Positions 48,192 to 60,418 are shown, counted from the first letter of the stretch. The stretch: DNA of 64,000 bases from Pyropia yezoensis (GCA_009829735.1 CM020618.1:36494894-36558893), one strand, 5' to 3'. The notes: generated by a model not told the origin, from the sequence alone. Numbers and translations are program-made.

Positions 48192-48294
48192 CACGCGGCG
48201 CCACTGGTGAAGAGGATGAACACGCGGCGCCACTGGTAAAGGGGGTGACCACGCGGCGCCACTGGTAAAGGGGGTGACCACGCGGCGCCACTGA
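48192..48294. repeat. 29-bp minisatellite upstream of the acyltransferase
   Basis: CACGCGGCGCCACTGGTAAA begins the unit. Copies start at 48192, 48221, 48250 and 48279, the last one partial. It lies 24 bp from the acyltransferase ATG, in its 5' UTR or promoter. Confidence 0.9.
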
Positions 48295-48960
48295 CGGCAC
48301 CAGTGTCCCGTCCGCGCACCGGCCAGCGAAGCGGCGACCCCGTCGTTTGCGCCTCCCTCCCCCCCCCGCTCCTACACGGAACCGAGCGAGGGCAAAGGGG
48401 GACACGGGCAGGAGGCAGCAGCGGTTCTTCAATTTTAGACCCCCCCCCGCGCCCCTTCCCACTGGCGCTGTGGCGTCACTGGGCGTGGCAAGTATGTATC
48501 ACGTGTCTGCCACGCGGCTGACAAAACGGGGCCGGAATGCGTATTTGCACGACATCGGCACATGTATCAATGGAAGCCCCCCTCCCCGAGAGGGGCTCAT
48601 AGCGAAGCTCTCTAAAAGGGTCCTACACTATCACTGATGAACCGTGCCACAATTGCCCCCGCCGCCGCCGGCAGGGCTCGTCGCTGTGCGGGAAAAGGCA
48701 GTGGCCCCGTCCAGAGCCCTCACCGAGACGAGTTTGGTCGTCGCCCGGACAGGGTTGGTAGTACCGCCACCGCCTCCACCGCCTCCACCGCCTCCACCGC
48801 CACCGCCTCCACCGCCAGCACTGTCCGACACAAGACACGGCGGGTGCCACTCCGATGCCGTGTCTCGGGACCACTGGGCAGTAGCCGCCAGAGGCCGACG
48901 AGGGTGACAGTTGCGGAAAAAGGGAAACGTAGACCGTCCCAACAATGAACTGACCGCCAC
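48295..48960. other. Intergenic with (CCACCG/CCTCCA) simple repeat
   Basis: No gene was seen. A Pro/Thr-type CCGCCTCCA repeat lies around 48765-48817. This is the 3' flank of the Fanzor-like ORF, where a guide RNA would be expected in TnpB-type systems. No structure was identified. Confidence 0.4.
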
Positions 48961-49838
48961 CTACGCGATGTTGCGCGCCGCGTTCTTGTCCCGGTTGAGG
49001 TACAGCCGACCACAGTCGGGGTTGACACACTTCTTCACGGACCAGCACGCTAGCACATCATAGCCGCCAGAGCGCTCGCCACCTACCAAAGTCTCGGTCA
49101 GCCGCTCCCGCGCCTCGCCGGCATCGCGCTCCTCTGCCCGTCCTCGCTGCATCACGTCCCGTGGGGAGCACCCCCCGCGGCCGTCGCACCCGCGACGCCC
49201 CTTGGCCGCCCGTCGCCGGCGCACCACCACGTTGCGCGTGCTGCCGTCTGCGTCACCAAGCGCCTGCGCCGCACACTGTGCCACATTGATGACCTGCCGC
49301 CTGTCATCCGGGGAGAGGTCGGCGGGGTAGACGAGCACCTGCCGCCAGTGACAGTCGGCACAGGTCTGCGACGAGTTGTACTCGTCTTGGGTGGCGAGAA
49401 AGCAACACCCGCGCTACTTGGTGCCTCAAGGCCTCCGCTCCACCCCTCGTCGCTGCTGCCCCCCACACCACGAAGACGGCCTTGCCGTTTACGATGCGGC
49501 GACCATACCCGCCGCTCAGATCCCGTGCGACCTTGGACGCGAACCGTCCACGCTGCACATGGCGGAGAACGCAGGCCTTGCGCAGCGGCCGCAACGCGTC
49601 TTTGCCATAGGCACCAGCATAGTCGGCAGTGCTGCAAAAGGCAGCCCAGGTCAAGGCGGCTGCCGCCCAGGCCAGCAACGTCGGCTACTTGAGGGACGTA
49701 ACCTCAAAGAGGTCTTCTGGGGTGGCCTTGGAGCCGGCTGGCCGGCTGGCCTCCCCCACCGCCCGCCACGAGGCCTGCGCCCGTGCCATAATCTCGCCGC
49801 CCGTCTGCTCTGCATACGCGGCACTGCTCACAGACAGT
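48961..49838 (-). pseudogene. Fanzor/TnpB-like RuvC nuclease, C-terminal half, frameshifted and interrupted
   Basis: The minus strand encodes the C-terminal part of an OMEGA-type nuclease. Upstream is a basic helical segment and GKAVFVVWGAA. Then QDEYNSSQTCADCH carries the RuvC-II Glu and the first zinc-ribbon Cys pair (in frame just before 49338). Then CVNPDCG supplies the second pair, and LNRDKNAARNIA is the RuvC-III Asp motif, followed at once by the TAG stop. This order is diagnostic for TnpB and its eukaryotic relatives, Fanzors. A frameshift near 49400 and a stop near 49690 separate the pieces. The N-terminus and RuvC-I Asp are not seen. The gene is cut at 49838 by the chromovirus insertion. 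It could alternatively derive from a virus-carried TnpB. Confidence 0.72.
49834..49838. repeat. Target site duplication ACAGT (left)
   Basis: Five bases identical to 59213-59217 and flanking the element exactly, as expected for Ty3/gypsy integration. Confidence 0.9.
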
Positions 49839-50306
49839 TGTGGCAGTATTGACCCCCAGGTAGGGAGCAACACGTGCCATGCAAGGGGCGGCAGGCCACT
49901 AGCCTGACCCGTTCCTCCCCCTGCATTTGGGTCCAGATTCCCTAAGTTTGGGATAGTTAGCTTAGTAGTAAATCCAACGTGGATTTGAGGGTTTTCTGCA
50001 TTTATCGTCTTGAATTCTCGTGTGGCCCGGTGGGCAGGTGCTGGGGTGGGAGATTCTGAGTGGCGAGATTCTGAGGGGACCCTGGGGGGATAAGGGGAGG
50101 GACAGCGGGGCTTGGCCTTGCTTCCCCGTCCCGACCAAGAAACTGTTGGCCCACACACCATCTTCTTGTTTGTCAGTGGGGGGATTGCCCCACGACAGGG
50201 ATAGAGTGTGTGCGACTTGCACTTCTACCGGCTCCCCCGACACGGGAGGCAGCCCTTGCGCGCCGCCCCAACTTGGGTGTCGCGTGTGCGAGTGGTTTTT
50301 GCCACA
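49839..50306 (+). repeat. 5' LTR of chromovirus copy C
   Basis: A 468-bp repeat from TGTGGCAG to TTGCCACA. It would hold the element promoter and polyadenylation signals. Confidence 0.95.
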
Positions 50307-50308
50307 TG

Positions 50309-50326
50309 TGGTGGAGCAGCAGGGGA
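50309..50326 (+). other. Putative primer binding site
   Basis: TGGTGGAGCAGCAGGGGA starts two bases after the LTR and begins with TGG, complementary to a tRNA 3' CCA. A second TGG three bases on is an alternative start. The primer tRNA was not identified. Confidence 0.5.
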
Positions 50327-50425
50327 CAGAGGTAAACTTCACCTCCGGGTGCACCCGAATGTAGGGGGCCCTCTGTCTCAGAGGAACGGTAGACTTTGAC
50401 CGTGTCATACGGATCGTTAGCCAAC

Positions 50426-52372
50426 ATGGCCGGTTCGGACCCCCCGTCGTCCGGGGAGTACACGGGTGACGCACGTACTTCAGTGCCTTAGAATACTGGT
50501 GAGACACGGGTAGGTGTACCTGGGGTCGCAGAGGGACTAGAGATCCCTCAAGCCAGCAGGACTGGAAGTACGGGCGGGCAACAGGCCACCCCGACTCAGT
50601 CGGGAGTTCATTCGGGTGACACTTCTGATGTGGGTGGGCCGAAGTCTGGCCACCGTGTGGTACACTCAACGGGAACGTCCCAAGGTGAGAGGACTGTCCC
50701 CGCGGGCTCCACTCGGGTTGGAGCCAACTTTGGCTTGGAGCCGTCGCCAACTAGGCTTTCGGAGGACGGCGGCCCTCCGTTGGTCGGCGATGGGCTCGCG
50801 CCCATGCCCCCGGTTGAGACCCCTGAGGATCGTGGTTACCCCTCAGGTGGACTCCCGGAGGCGGACCGAGACTCAACTGGAGTCGACAATCCACTCCTCG
50901 CGGAAACTGTCCGTCGGGAGGCGACCAATGTGTTGCGGCAGACTTTGCCGGACCTGGTGGTCACGATGACGAATACTATTCTGAATCAGATTGTGGCGAA
51001 TTTGCCAGATGGCCTTAATGTCCAGACCGGATTGGGGCTTTCGAGCCCGCAGACGCAGGGGGAATCCTTCCCTACGCCTGTCTTGGGTCGCCCCGAAACG
51101 GGGGCGACCCCTGTGACTCCCAACGAGGGAGCCACACCATTCTCGGTGGGGCGTACGCCCTTCACGGGGGAGTTCCCCTCGGAAACGCCGGCGGCTACAC
51201 TAAGCTCGCCGCAGCAGACGACAGGCGCTGCGGGTCAACTCACCCCATTGCCTCAGCGGCTTTTCCCTCAACGTGAGGTGCCGCCCAAGATCCAGGTAGC
51301 CAACCCGGTCTACGAGAGGATCTTTGACTGTGAGACCTACGCCCTCCACAACAAGTCGGTGGCGTACGGTCCTATTCAGGCCCGAGCCATGGGCCGTGCC
51401 AAGAAGATTGCACTTCACTCTTTTGGGCACAAAGCGGAGTGGGATGGAACTCCCCCCCTCCGTGTCTTTGAGCTTCTACGTCGATTCACAAAAGCCTGTG
51501 ACGACAATGCCATAAGTGAAGGCATGGCTTTCTATATGCTTCAGGAGTTTACCAAGGGCGACCTGCGGACAGAACTTATGTCCGTCATGCCCAGTTCCTC
51601 AAGTGGAGGAGCCGGTGAGGTGACGTCCTACTTGGAGCTCGTCAACTGGTTGTTGAGAGCCATGGTGGATGAAGCAGCGTTGGCTTCTCAAGTCGAGGAG
51701 TTTACGCAAGCTCATCAGGAAGAGGTTGAGGACGAGTTGTCCTTTGCGGAGCGGGTTCGTAAGCTCAACAATCTTTGCGGGTTTCTTCACCCACAAGCTG
51801 TGGTGAAGAGTCGGTTTGTGGAGAGACTCCACTGGTCAGTCCGGATGGAGACCCGAGAGCATAATACTGCCCGGGTGAAACTGGCCGAGTTAGCTAGGTT
51901 CGCCTACCGCAGAGGTGAGGCCTACCGCAAGTTGCGGGAGGAACAAAGCCAGGAACGTCAGGCCGAGTTGGTCAAGAAACGAGAGGAGGCGCGCCTGGCC
52001 AGAGAGTTGCGAGAGGCACGCCGAATCCGCAAGGAGAGGGTAGTAGCTGCCGTGGGAGCTTCCCAGGGTACCTCGTCGGCTTCCCCAGTCGGGACGACCC
52101 CTCCGGGAACTGACAATTGGTGTTGGAACGGCAATTTCGATGGACACTGGGCATTTGATTGCCCTATGTTGAGTAAACGCATTCAAGAACTTGTTACGAA
52201 TGCGAGTAAGAAGACGGCTACGAACGAAGTACATTCACGCCGTGAGGGTTGACCTCGACTGGTAGTGTCCGTCGCCACACCCTCGGCGGAGGGGGCGGAC
52301 ACGTCGTCCTCGGACTCGTCCTCTTCCCCTTCGACCTCGGATTCAGACGCCAAGTCGGCGGGAAACGAATGA
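50426..52372 (+). pseudogene. gag: Gag of chromovirus copy C, two nonsense codons
   Basis: The ATG at 50426 opens the same frame as the other copies, but TAG at 50489-50491 (TTG in copy A) ends it after 21 codons. A TGA at 50250+2000 (52250-52252, GGG in copy A) stops it again before the tail. The zinc knuckle is also damaged: the second Cys is Gly (CWNGNFDGHWAFDC). The ATGA overlap with pol is kept at 52369-52372. Confidence 0.88.
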
Positions 52373-55300
52373 CCGTTGGAGCTGGTCGTCCTAAGCTCAC
52401 AACGGCAGCCTCGGCCAAGTGGGTCAAGAGGGCAAACCAACCCTGCCCGATACTGCGGCGACCTAAGGGGGTCCGCCAACCTCGGGTAGGACTCCCCAAG
52501 AACGTAAACCCACGTCGGGTCATCGCGGTGCTGACCGGTGAGAACTTCCAGGTGGCTGGACGGGTGCAACTTGCCCCGGCCGCGCCTGTTGTGCCCGTAT
52601 CGTACTTGATACCGGGTCAGGAGCCTCCTTGATACGCAAGTCGCTATTACCAAAGGAGATGAAGCTCCAACCCTGGAAATCTAAAGCTGACCATGTGATC
52701 GACATCAATGGTGGGGTACTTCCCATCGTTGGTGCCGTGACCCTACCAACTAGGTTGGGGACCCATGAGGTCGACGTGACCTATGGAGTAGTCGAGAATA
52801 TATCGGTACCCCTGCTTCTGGGTACCCCTTATGTTGTAATACAAGTGCCTTTGATTTGTGGCCCTGAGTATTGGATCAAGTTGATGAATGGGGAGACCAT
52901 CCCCATCCTTGGTAAGGGAAAGTCTGTGGCTCCTGTGACAGTCTCACAGTCGAAGCCTGTTTGCTCCGTGAGAGAAGGGTTTACTGCTACCCTGCGTTTA
53001 GCCCGTAAAGTCACGTTGCCCCCCAACGCGGTGGCGCACGTTGACGTTGTAACTGATTATACGGGGAACGGGTTGGTGCACCCTCACCCCCGTCTTGCTC
53101 GCAAGCACCAAGTGCATGTTGCCCTTGGCACGATGGACTTCAAAGCCGGAGTCCCGTGGAGGATTCAGATGATGAACCTGAGCTCCTCGCCCAAGTACTT
53201 CAAGTCGGGAGCCAAGTTCGGCTATATCGACCAACATGAGGAACCAGTAGTAGCGGTCACCCTCAACGCGGGCGCGAGTGGCGACCCGATGTCCGGAAAG
53301 GAGAAGCACCAAGCAAAGACGGCCACCTCTCCTCGGCCCCATGTGAACATGGAGAATGTTCCCCCCAGGTTGAGGGTTCAAGTTGAACGCCTCTTGGACC
53401 AATATCACAAGTTGTGGGATGGTCAATTGGGACTCATGAGAGCCACCCAACACCGGATCGAGTTGAAACCCGGTGCACCCCCTATACGCCAACAACCGTA
53501 CAGGGGAGGGCCCCGTTCAAGGGCCCTCGTTAAGGAGCAAGTCGCTCGCATGGAGGCCCTCGATATGATCGAGGCCAGCAACGCCGAGTGGGCGAGTCCT
53601 GTGGTTATTGTCTCCAAAGTTGATGGGACCCCACGGTTCTGTATCGACTACCGTAAGCTCAACGAGAGCACGGTGAAGGACAGTTATCCCCTACGTAGGA
53701 TGGACGACTGTCTGGACTCTCTGGGGGAGGCAAACGTGTTCTCTACCCTGGACTGTAACGCGGGGTACTGGCAAATTCCCATTGCCCCGGAAGACAGGCA
53801 TAAACCTACCTTTACCTGTCACTGTGGTACCTACCAGTGCAAGCGACTACCGCTTGGACTGTGCAACGCGCCGGCAACTTTCAAGCGCGCTATGGGCATG
53901 ATTCTGGCCGGAGTACGGTGGCAGATCTGTCTCGTGTACCAAGACGATATCATTGTGTTCTCCCGATGTCCGGAGGAGCACATTGGCCATCTTGGCCAGG
54001 TGTTCAAGCTACTTGCTGACGCCGGTGTGTCACTGAAGGCGAGTAAGTGCCACCTCTTCACTCAAGAGGTGGAATACTTGGGACATGTTGTCCGTCCGGG
54101 GCGCCTCAGTGTCAACGAGAGGAACTTGAGGGCCATCCGTAAGGCTCAGTACCCCCGGACGCAGACCCAGATGAGGAGCTTCCTCGGGATGTGTAACGTG
54201 TACCGACGTTTCACCAAGGGCTTCGCAAAGGTGGCAAAGCCGCTGAATGAGCTAGTTAGCTCGACGCTACCGAAGAACCTGCCTCCCCCAAGTCGGGTGG
54301 AGCAGGAATCCTTTGAGACTCTTCGGGACCTTCTGCTGAAGCCCCCTATCTTGAATATTCCCAGGTTGGGAGGCCACTACATCCTGGACGTGGATGCTAG
54401 CTGCGACCAACATGGTTGTGTGTTGCTTCAGCAGCAGCCGGACAAGGAGTACTTGCCGGTGGGATACTTCAGTAAGGGGCTGAACTCGGCTGAGAAGAAC
54501 TATGGAGTCACCGAGTTGGAAGGACTCGCAGTGGTGTGGGCGGTGACGTCACTTCGTCACTACCTAGAGGGTGAGAAGCTACTCATCCGCTGTGACCACT
54601 GCGCGTTGCAGTTCATCTTCAAGACGGATTGCACGAGCACCCGCCTCAACAGGTGGAGGGTGCGACTGGCAACCTTCAACTTTGATATTGAGTACCGACC
54701 TAGCAGGCAACATGCCCTTGCCGATGGCCTTTCTCGGGTACCTACCGAGGGGCTGGACACTAACTCAGTCGATGAGGACATCCCCATCGTGGGGGTAGTC
54801 ACGCGCTCGGGTCAGGCGTTGGACCCCGAGGCGCCAGGGAACAAGAAGTACCTGCCCCTGTCCCTGGACGAGGTGGTGAAGGCCCGGGCCGAAAACCCCT
54901 TCTGCAAGTCGCAGAGGGATACGCTGGATACGGTGGCGGAGACGCGGTTCTTCATCGGAGACGATGGCCTCCTCTTGAGGAGGGGGGTAATCCAGGGGAC
55001 CGAACAACATGACGTCCCCGCATCCCTCAAGGATCGTATTCTTGAGAGGGAGCATAACGCTCCCACAGGTGGACACCTGGGGTCTAATAACCTTTACCAG
55101 ACCCTGAGGACCAGGTAGTACTGGCCGTCCATGGTGGTGGACATCTACAGTTGGGTGGCTGCCTGCACAAGCTGTGCGCAGAGCCGTCTGATGGAACGGC
55201 GGCCTACTACGGCTATGTTACTGTTTCCGGCCAATGAGCCCTTTGCCGCGTTGGAAATGTACATTCTTGGTCCCCTGCCAGTGCCCGAGGAGGGCAACCA

Positions 55301-56351
55301 GTACCTCCTGGTCATCTGCGATCGCTTCACGAAACTTGCGCGAGCGATCCTTCTGGCAGAGATCATGGCCATGTCGGTCGTGTCAGCCTTCCTACATCAC
55401 TGGGTTGCCGCGTATGGCATCCCGGACAATACACTATCGGACAATGGACCGCAATTTGCGTCCGTACTGTTTCAGGAAGTGCTGGATATGTTGAGGGTCC
55501 AGGCAAACTATGCCACCCCTTACCACCCACAAACAAATGGGCAGGTGGAGCGCTTCAACAAAACTATTGTTCGGCAGCTGCGCCACTATGTGAGTGAGCA
55601 CGTGAAAACGTGGGACGAATACATTTCTATTCTTACGACTGCCTACAATTCGCAGGTTCACTCATCTACTGGGGAAGTACCCCTCGCTTTTGTGACCCCC
55701 CGTCGCGTGCGGTCTATTGCCGTGCGGCGGCCGCTCCCAACTAGGGAGGATGGTGGCAGTACGCCTCCTCCCACTGAGAGTAAGGCGGAGTTCGCTGCTA
55801 GGCTTGAAAAACTCATCCCTAAAGTGAGGGCTGAGATGGACAAAGCGCAAAAGCGCTACAAGCGTACTTTTGACAAAAAGGTGCGCAATGCTAAGCATGT
55901 CCCCGAGCAGGGTGACTGGGTACTGGTTCACTCACACACCCCAACTGGGGGTAAGTTTGTATTCCAGACGAAGGGGCCATACCAGGTCCTTCGTACTGAT
56001 GGGCGGCGGTTCACCATCGAAAGTGACGATGGGGTCCGCACAGTAAACGGACAGGACGTGGTAAAAGTTGCACCACCTCCTGCAGGCGACCCAGCTTGGG
56101 CGCGTGCGCTGAAAGCGTGGCGCCTGCCCTCGCTACCTGTGGCCAAACAGGGCCCGCAGGAGTACGTGATCGATAAGTTCATCGACCACGGGTGGGATGA
56201 GGACACTAACCGCCTCATGTTGAGGGTGCGCTGGTTCGGCTATAAGGCCAAGGATGATACGTGGGAATACGTGGAGGACCTTCCCGCTGAGAAAGTCCGG
56301 GCATACAGCGCCCGGAATGACATAAACCCTAACAGCCCCCCCTCAACGTGA
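52369..56351 (+). pseudogene. pol: Pol of chromovirus copy C, frameshift plus nonsense
   Basis: Same domain order as copy B. One C is missing from a C run at about 52573, shifting frame just before the protease motif. The RT active site reads YQDD in place of YLDD, and neighbouring conserved residues changed (FGLC to LGLC, FQRAMDM to FKRAMGM). TAC became TAG at 55116-55118 in the integrase zinc region. The rest of integrase and the C-terminal chromodomain run open to 56351. Confidence 0.9.
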
Positions 56352-56462
56352 GGGAAGGCCGAGTAACAGTGCCAAGAGAGTGCTTCCAGTCGAAGTGGTA
56401 CGCAGAGTGGCTCTTAACTACAGCCCTAACCCTCACACTCTCACAACAAAGGCAGCTGCCAA

Positions 56463-58408
56463 CTAGGCACGCATGCTAGACTCTCCAACCCCACGGCCCT
56501 CGCCCTCACGTGGAGGCGAGCGGCGAGACCCACGCCGATCACGTTCCCTACTAGTCGGCGGGGCCGGCGGCTCCAAGTCGGTACCGTCGCGCCCCTCAAG
56601 GTCGTGCAAGTGGCGACGACCGCGGCTACCCTTCTGCTTGGTCTTGCGCCCAAGTTGGCGACGCAGACGCCGGACCGACTCCGACTCCGACGGGGTAGAG
56701 GACTCCGAGACGGAATAAGACAACTCGTCTTCCGACACGGAGGCAGAACGCTGCGAGTGACGGCGACGACGGCGAGGAGGCGAGTATGCCCGGCTCGCCC
56801 GACGCTTGCCACGCCCAAGTGGGGCTGCCTGGGGCATAATAGACCCAATACGAGCCAACTCGGCCGTCATAAACCCCGCCACCGACTCGCAACTCGCGGT
56901 CGCCACCGCAGTACGAACGCGCTCCACAAGTTGAGGAGTCTCGGAAACTTGAAGGGTTGCGGTCGACGCGGCCAACCGGGAAATGGTGCGCACCAACGTG
57001 GTGATCATCATCTCTGAGGTCAGAGGCGTTGCCGGTAACACCAACTTGGGGTAAACCGTCAGAAGAGTTGCTTGCCCCTAAGTTGGAGGACACCGGGGTG
57101 GACGACTCAACGGCAACGCTTATCGGGATGTCCCCGTGCGGCTGGTAAGGGACAGGAGGAAGCGGTGGGGCACGCCGAGTTGGCAGTGCCCGAGTGTAAC
57201 TGCGACCCCTACTTGGGGCCCCCGCAGTAGGTTGAGGCAGGTAGTCCTCCTGAGCAGGCACGGCCATCACGATGGCCTTGTCCAGGGGCAGCGCAGTGTG
57301 GGAATCTACCCCCGGGGCATACGGGTAGTCTCCGATGCCCAACCCCTCTCGAAGTTCTACCCGGCCGTCGTGAAGTTCACGCCCGACCCAGACGAACTGG
57401 CGAAGTGTGCCATCGTCCTTGGGCCCGCGGGTGGAGCAGCGCAACTTGTGCTCAATGCTCTCCCACTCGATGAACTTATGGAGACGGAGCGTCTTCTCAA
57501 GTAGAGTGAGTTGTCCTGATGAGCACCCCTCAGCAACTAGCTGAGGGATGAGCTGTTCCAAACCTTGCATAAGCCGAGGGGGGAGATGCCAGAGCATCCC
57601 CCGCCGCTGGACACAAGACACCCAGGTCGACATGGCCTCGAGGAGCCACTGGATTGCCAACATGGCGAACACCACGTGGTCCGGGTTAGCCACCAACATG
57701 GCTGGAGCCGAAGTGGTCGAGCAACCGGGGTAGCAACGCCGGAAACCCGTAGAGGACCTCAACTTGAGGCCACTCGGGCTTCTTGGGGTAGTACTGCTCC
57801 TTGCTGGCAGCGGACTGCTGCGGAAACTCAAGTTGAGCCGAGGTCACCAAGTAGGGACCTCGCCGGAAGTCCTTCTCCATCCGCACATCAAAGTAGTGAG
57901 TGTGCGGATCGACCTCGTGAAGGTACGGGGGACGAGTTATCACCGCGTCCCAAGTGAAGGTCGGCACGTCGCCGGGACCCGGGGTAGTTCCCCCGCGGTC
58001 CACCATGGCCTTGGCCCGATGCACGTCTTCGACTTCGTCCTCGTCCAGGAAGGCAAAATGGTCCGTCCTGAAGCCGGCAGGGAACCCGACCCTACGGGGG
58101 AACTTCTCCCGTAGGCGGTCCCATACCCGACCCATCGCTGTGCCAAGTCGGCCACAGCGGAGAACAGTCAACCCCTCCTCATATAGAGGCCAAGCGGGGT
58201 AAAACCACCCCCCCAAGGCATCCCGTGGGATGACGCGGCCCGACTCCGGTGGAGATCCCGCCGCCAACCCAAAGCCGGGTGACGCGGGAGTCCCATCCCC
58301 CGGAGCGATCGCGGAGCCCCCGCCGGGAGTCCCGGCGGGCGCTACACCGTAGGAGGTGTCCTCCATACGTTCATCCTGGGAATTGGTCTCCACCCCCGGG
58401 GTCACCAT
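56463..58408 (-). pseudogene. Antisense SR-rich ORF of chromovirus copy C, frameshifted
   Basis: The counterpart of 9659-11602 at the same position. It has the same ATG (58406-58408) and the same TAG stop (56463-56465). It is broken by small indels near 57770, 57720 and 57070 into three overlapping frames. The WFYPAWPLYEEGLTVLRCG core is unchanged, while linkers vary. Confidence 0.8.
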
Positions 58409-58730
58409 GGCTCTCCCCAAGTTAGGGAGAGACGACCTGGCTGCAGCTGCACGAGACCCGCCTCGAGTTGAGGGGGGCTCGGATCGCGGGTAGATGGGTG
58501 GCCTCCCCAGCGTGGGGCGGCCCAGGGAAAGGTGAAGGGGATGTGTTGGTGGTGGTGAGGTGAGAACCGAGGAGAGCAAGCTGCCGAGTGGGCAAGCTTG
58601 AGGAGAGGGGCGGTCAACGTGACCGCCTCCACGTCCACGTTACGTACCAAGGGGACAGCAAGTCGCGCCCCCAACGCCGAGACGTGCGTTTATACGCCCC
58701 CTCGCAGGGCCGACCGGGTCCGTCGGAACT

Positions 58731-58743
58731 GAGGAGCGGGAAG
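58731..58743 (+). other. Polypurine tract of chromovirus copy C
   Basis: GAGGAGCGGGAAG lies immediately before the 3' LTR, with one pyrimidine interruption. Confidence 0.65.
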
Positions 58744-59212
58744 TGTGGCAGTATTGACCGCCAGGACGGGGGCCACACGTTCCATGCAAGGGGCGGCAGG
58801 CCACTAGCCTTACCCGTTCCTCCCCCTGCATTTGGGTCCAGATTCCCTAAGTTAGGGATAGTTAGCTTAGTAGTAAATCCAACTTGGATTTCAGGGTTTT
58901 CTGCATTTTATCGTCTTGAATTCTCGTGTGGCCCGGTGGGCCGGTGCTGGGGTGGGAGATTCTGAGTGGCGAGATTCTGAGGGGACCCTGGGGGGATAAG
59001 GGGAGGGACAGCGGGGCTTGGCCTTGCTTCCCCGTCCCGACCAAGAAACTGTTGGCCCACACACCATCTTCTTGTTTGTCAGTGGGGGGATTGCCCCACA
59101 ACAGGGATAGAGTGTGTGCGACTTGCACTTCTTCCGGTTCCCCCGACACGGGAGGCAGCCCTTGTGCACCGCCCCAACTTGGGTGTCGCGTGCGTGAGAG
59201 GTTCTTGCCACA
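58744..59212 (+). repeat. 3' LTR of chromovirus copy C
   Basis: A 469-bp repeat, TGTGGCAG to TTGCCACA. In several places it shares variants with the solo LTR at 60419 more than with its own 5' LTR. Confidence 0.95.
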
Positions 59213-59217
59213 ACAGT
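59213..59217. repeat. Target site duplication ACAGT (right)
   Basis: Matches 49834-49838. Confidence 0.9.
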
Positions 59218-60413
59218 GTTGCCCCCCGAGGCGGACAAGTGCGGGGCCCCGCCCGTGCCCCGCCACGCCCCCCCCCCCCCCCCCCCCCCCCCCTCCCCCC
59301 GCCCAAACCCCTGGGGGAGAGTCGCACCGGCCCCCCCCCCCTGCCCTCGATCCGCACCCCCTCGCCCCCCTGCCCCTCGAAAACCGCGGTCTGGCTGGTT
59401 GGGGGGCGGGGGGCGCCGGGAGTGGGTGGGTGGGTGTGGGGGGAGACAGTTGCACTTGGTCCCCCTGCCCCCGTTTCCGCAGCCCCCGCGCCACCACGGA
59501 CCAGACGACGTTTTTTTCGGGGCGGGGGGCGTGGAGCGCCGGGAGTGGGTTGGTGGCGGGGGGGGCGGTTGCACCGGGTCCCCCCCTTCCACGTGACCGC
59601 GTTCCCCCCCCCCCACCCCCGCACCCCCAAATGAGCACAGGTGGTGGGGGGGGGAGGGTGGGGGGGCGTAAAACAGCCGACTAGACTGTTTCACGACCGC
59701 AAGTTCCGGTGCGGAACTGTAGGGGGAGAAATCTGCTGAAGTTTTTTGTGCTTTAAATTTGTCACATACTTTTCCTTGTGGCTCATATTCTCCCCGTGTT
59801 GACTCGCGAAAACGCTGGATGGACCCCTGGAGAAGCCGGGGGGTGCGGCGCAGACGATAAAAACGATGCGGCCGGAGAAAACCGCACCCCCTTTCGTCTT
59901 TACCGCATCCCCCGCCTCAGAGGCTTGTGATGGGGATGGCCCTGGGAGAGATAAGTATGCTTTTTATAAGAGGAAAAGCCGCTCATACGAGAAATTTCGA
60001 GCTGAGAGGCACGGGCGAGCCCCGCCCGGACCCCCTCCAGGGGCGGGTAATGGTTGAGGCGGTGCGGGAGGCGGGTGGACGCTCCGCTTTCCTTGGGCGC
60101 AAGGACAGCGCAGGACGAGAAGGGAGGGTGTATGGGACTGAGGCTGACAAAGGGTGGTTGTGGAAGGGCTCGGTGGCGCGGCGCGTACCCGCGGGCGGCG
60201 GGAGGGGTGAAAAGATGCCTGCACTGGGTGAGCATGAGGTAAAGGGGGCGACGGGAAGTATAGGAGGGGCAGTTGCAGCGGCGGTGATGGCTGCACTTGG
60301 TAGCATGAGGTCCACGGGTGGGAAGGGCATTAGGTGACGGCAAGACGGGGGGTAGAGGGGAAGGCGGCAAGGGGGCAATATGGAAGGCCAGGGCGGGGCA
60401 AGGGGAAGGTGAA
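59218..60413. other. Low-complexity intergenic sequence between insertions
   Basis: Begins with poly-C (59270-59340). It contains a degenerate direct duplication of about 120 bp (GGGGCGGGGGGCG...GCCGGGAGTGGGT...) near 59400 and 59520. If the Fanzor-like gene was intact before the insertion, its 5' part should start here on the minus strand. I could not recognise it. Confidence 0.45.
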
Positions 60414-60418
60414 GGGGA
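60414..60418. repeat. Target site duplication GGGGA (left of solo LTR)
   Basis: Identical to 60888-60892. Confidence 0.8.

Larger units (their letters stand above)
49839..59212 (+). mobile_element. Full-length chromovirus copy C (9374 bp), inactive
   Basis: A complete Ty3/gypsy chromovirus with both LTRs, flanked by a perfect 5-bp duplication. The order is LTR, ~119-bp leader, gag, pol, antisense ORF, polypurine tract, LTR. All three ORFs carry stops or frameshifts. The two LTRs differ at roughly two dozen of 469 positions by eye, so the insertion is old. It lies inside the Fanzor-like pseudogene. Confidence 0.95.
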
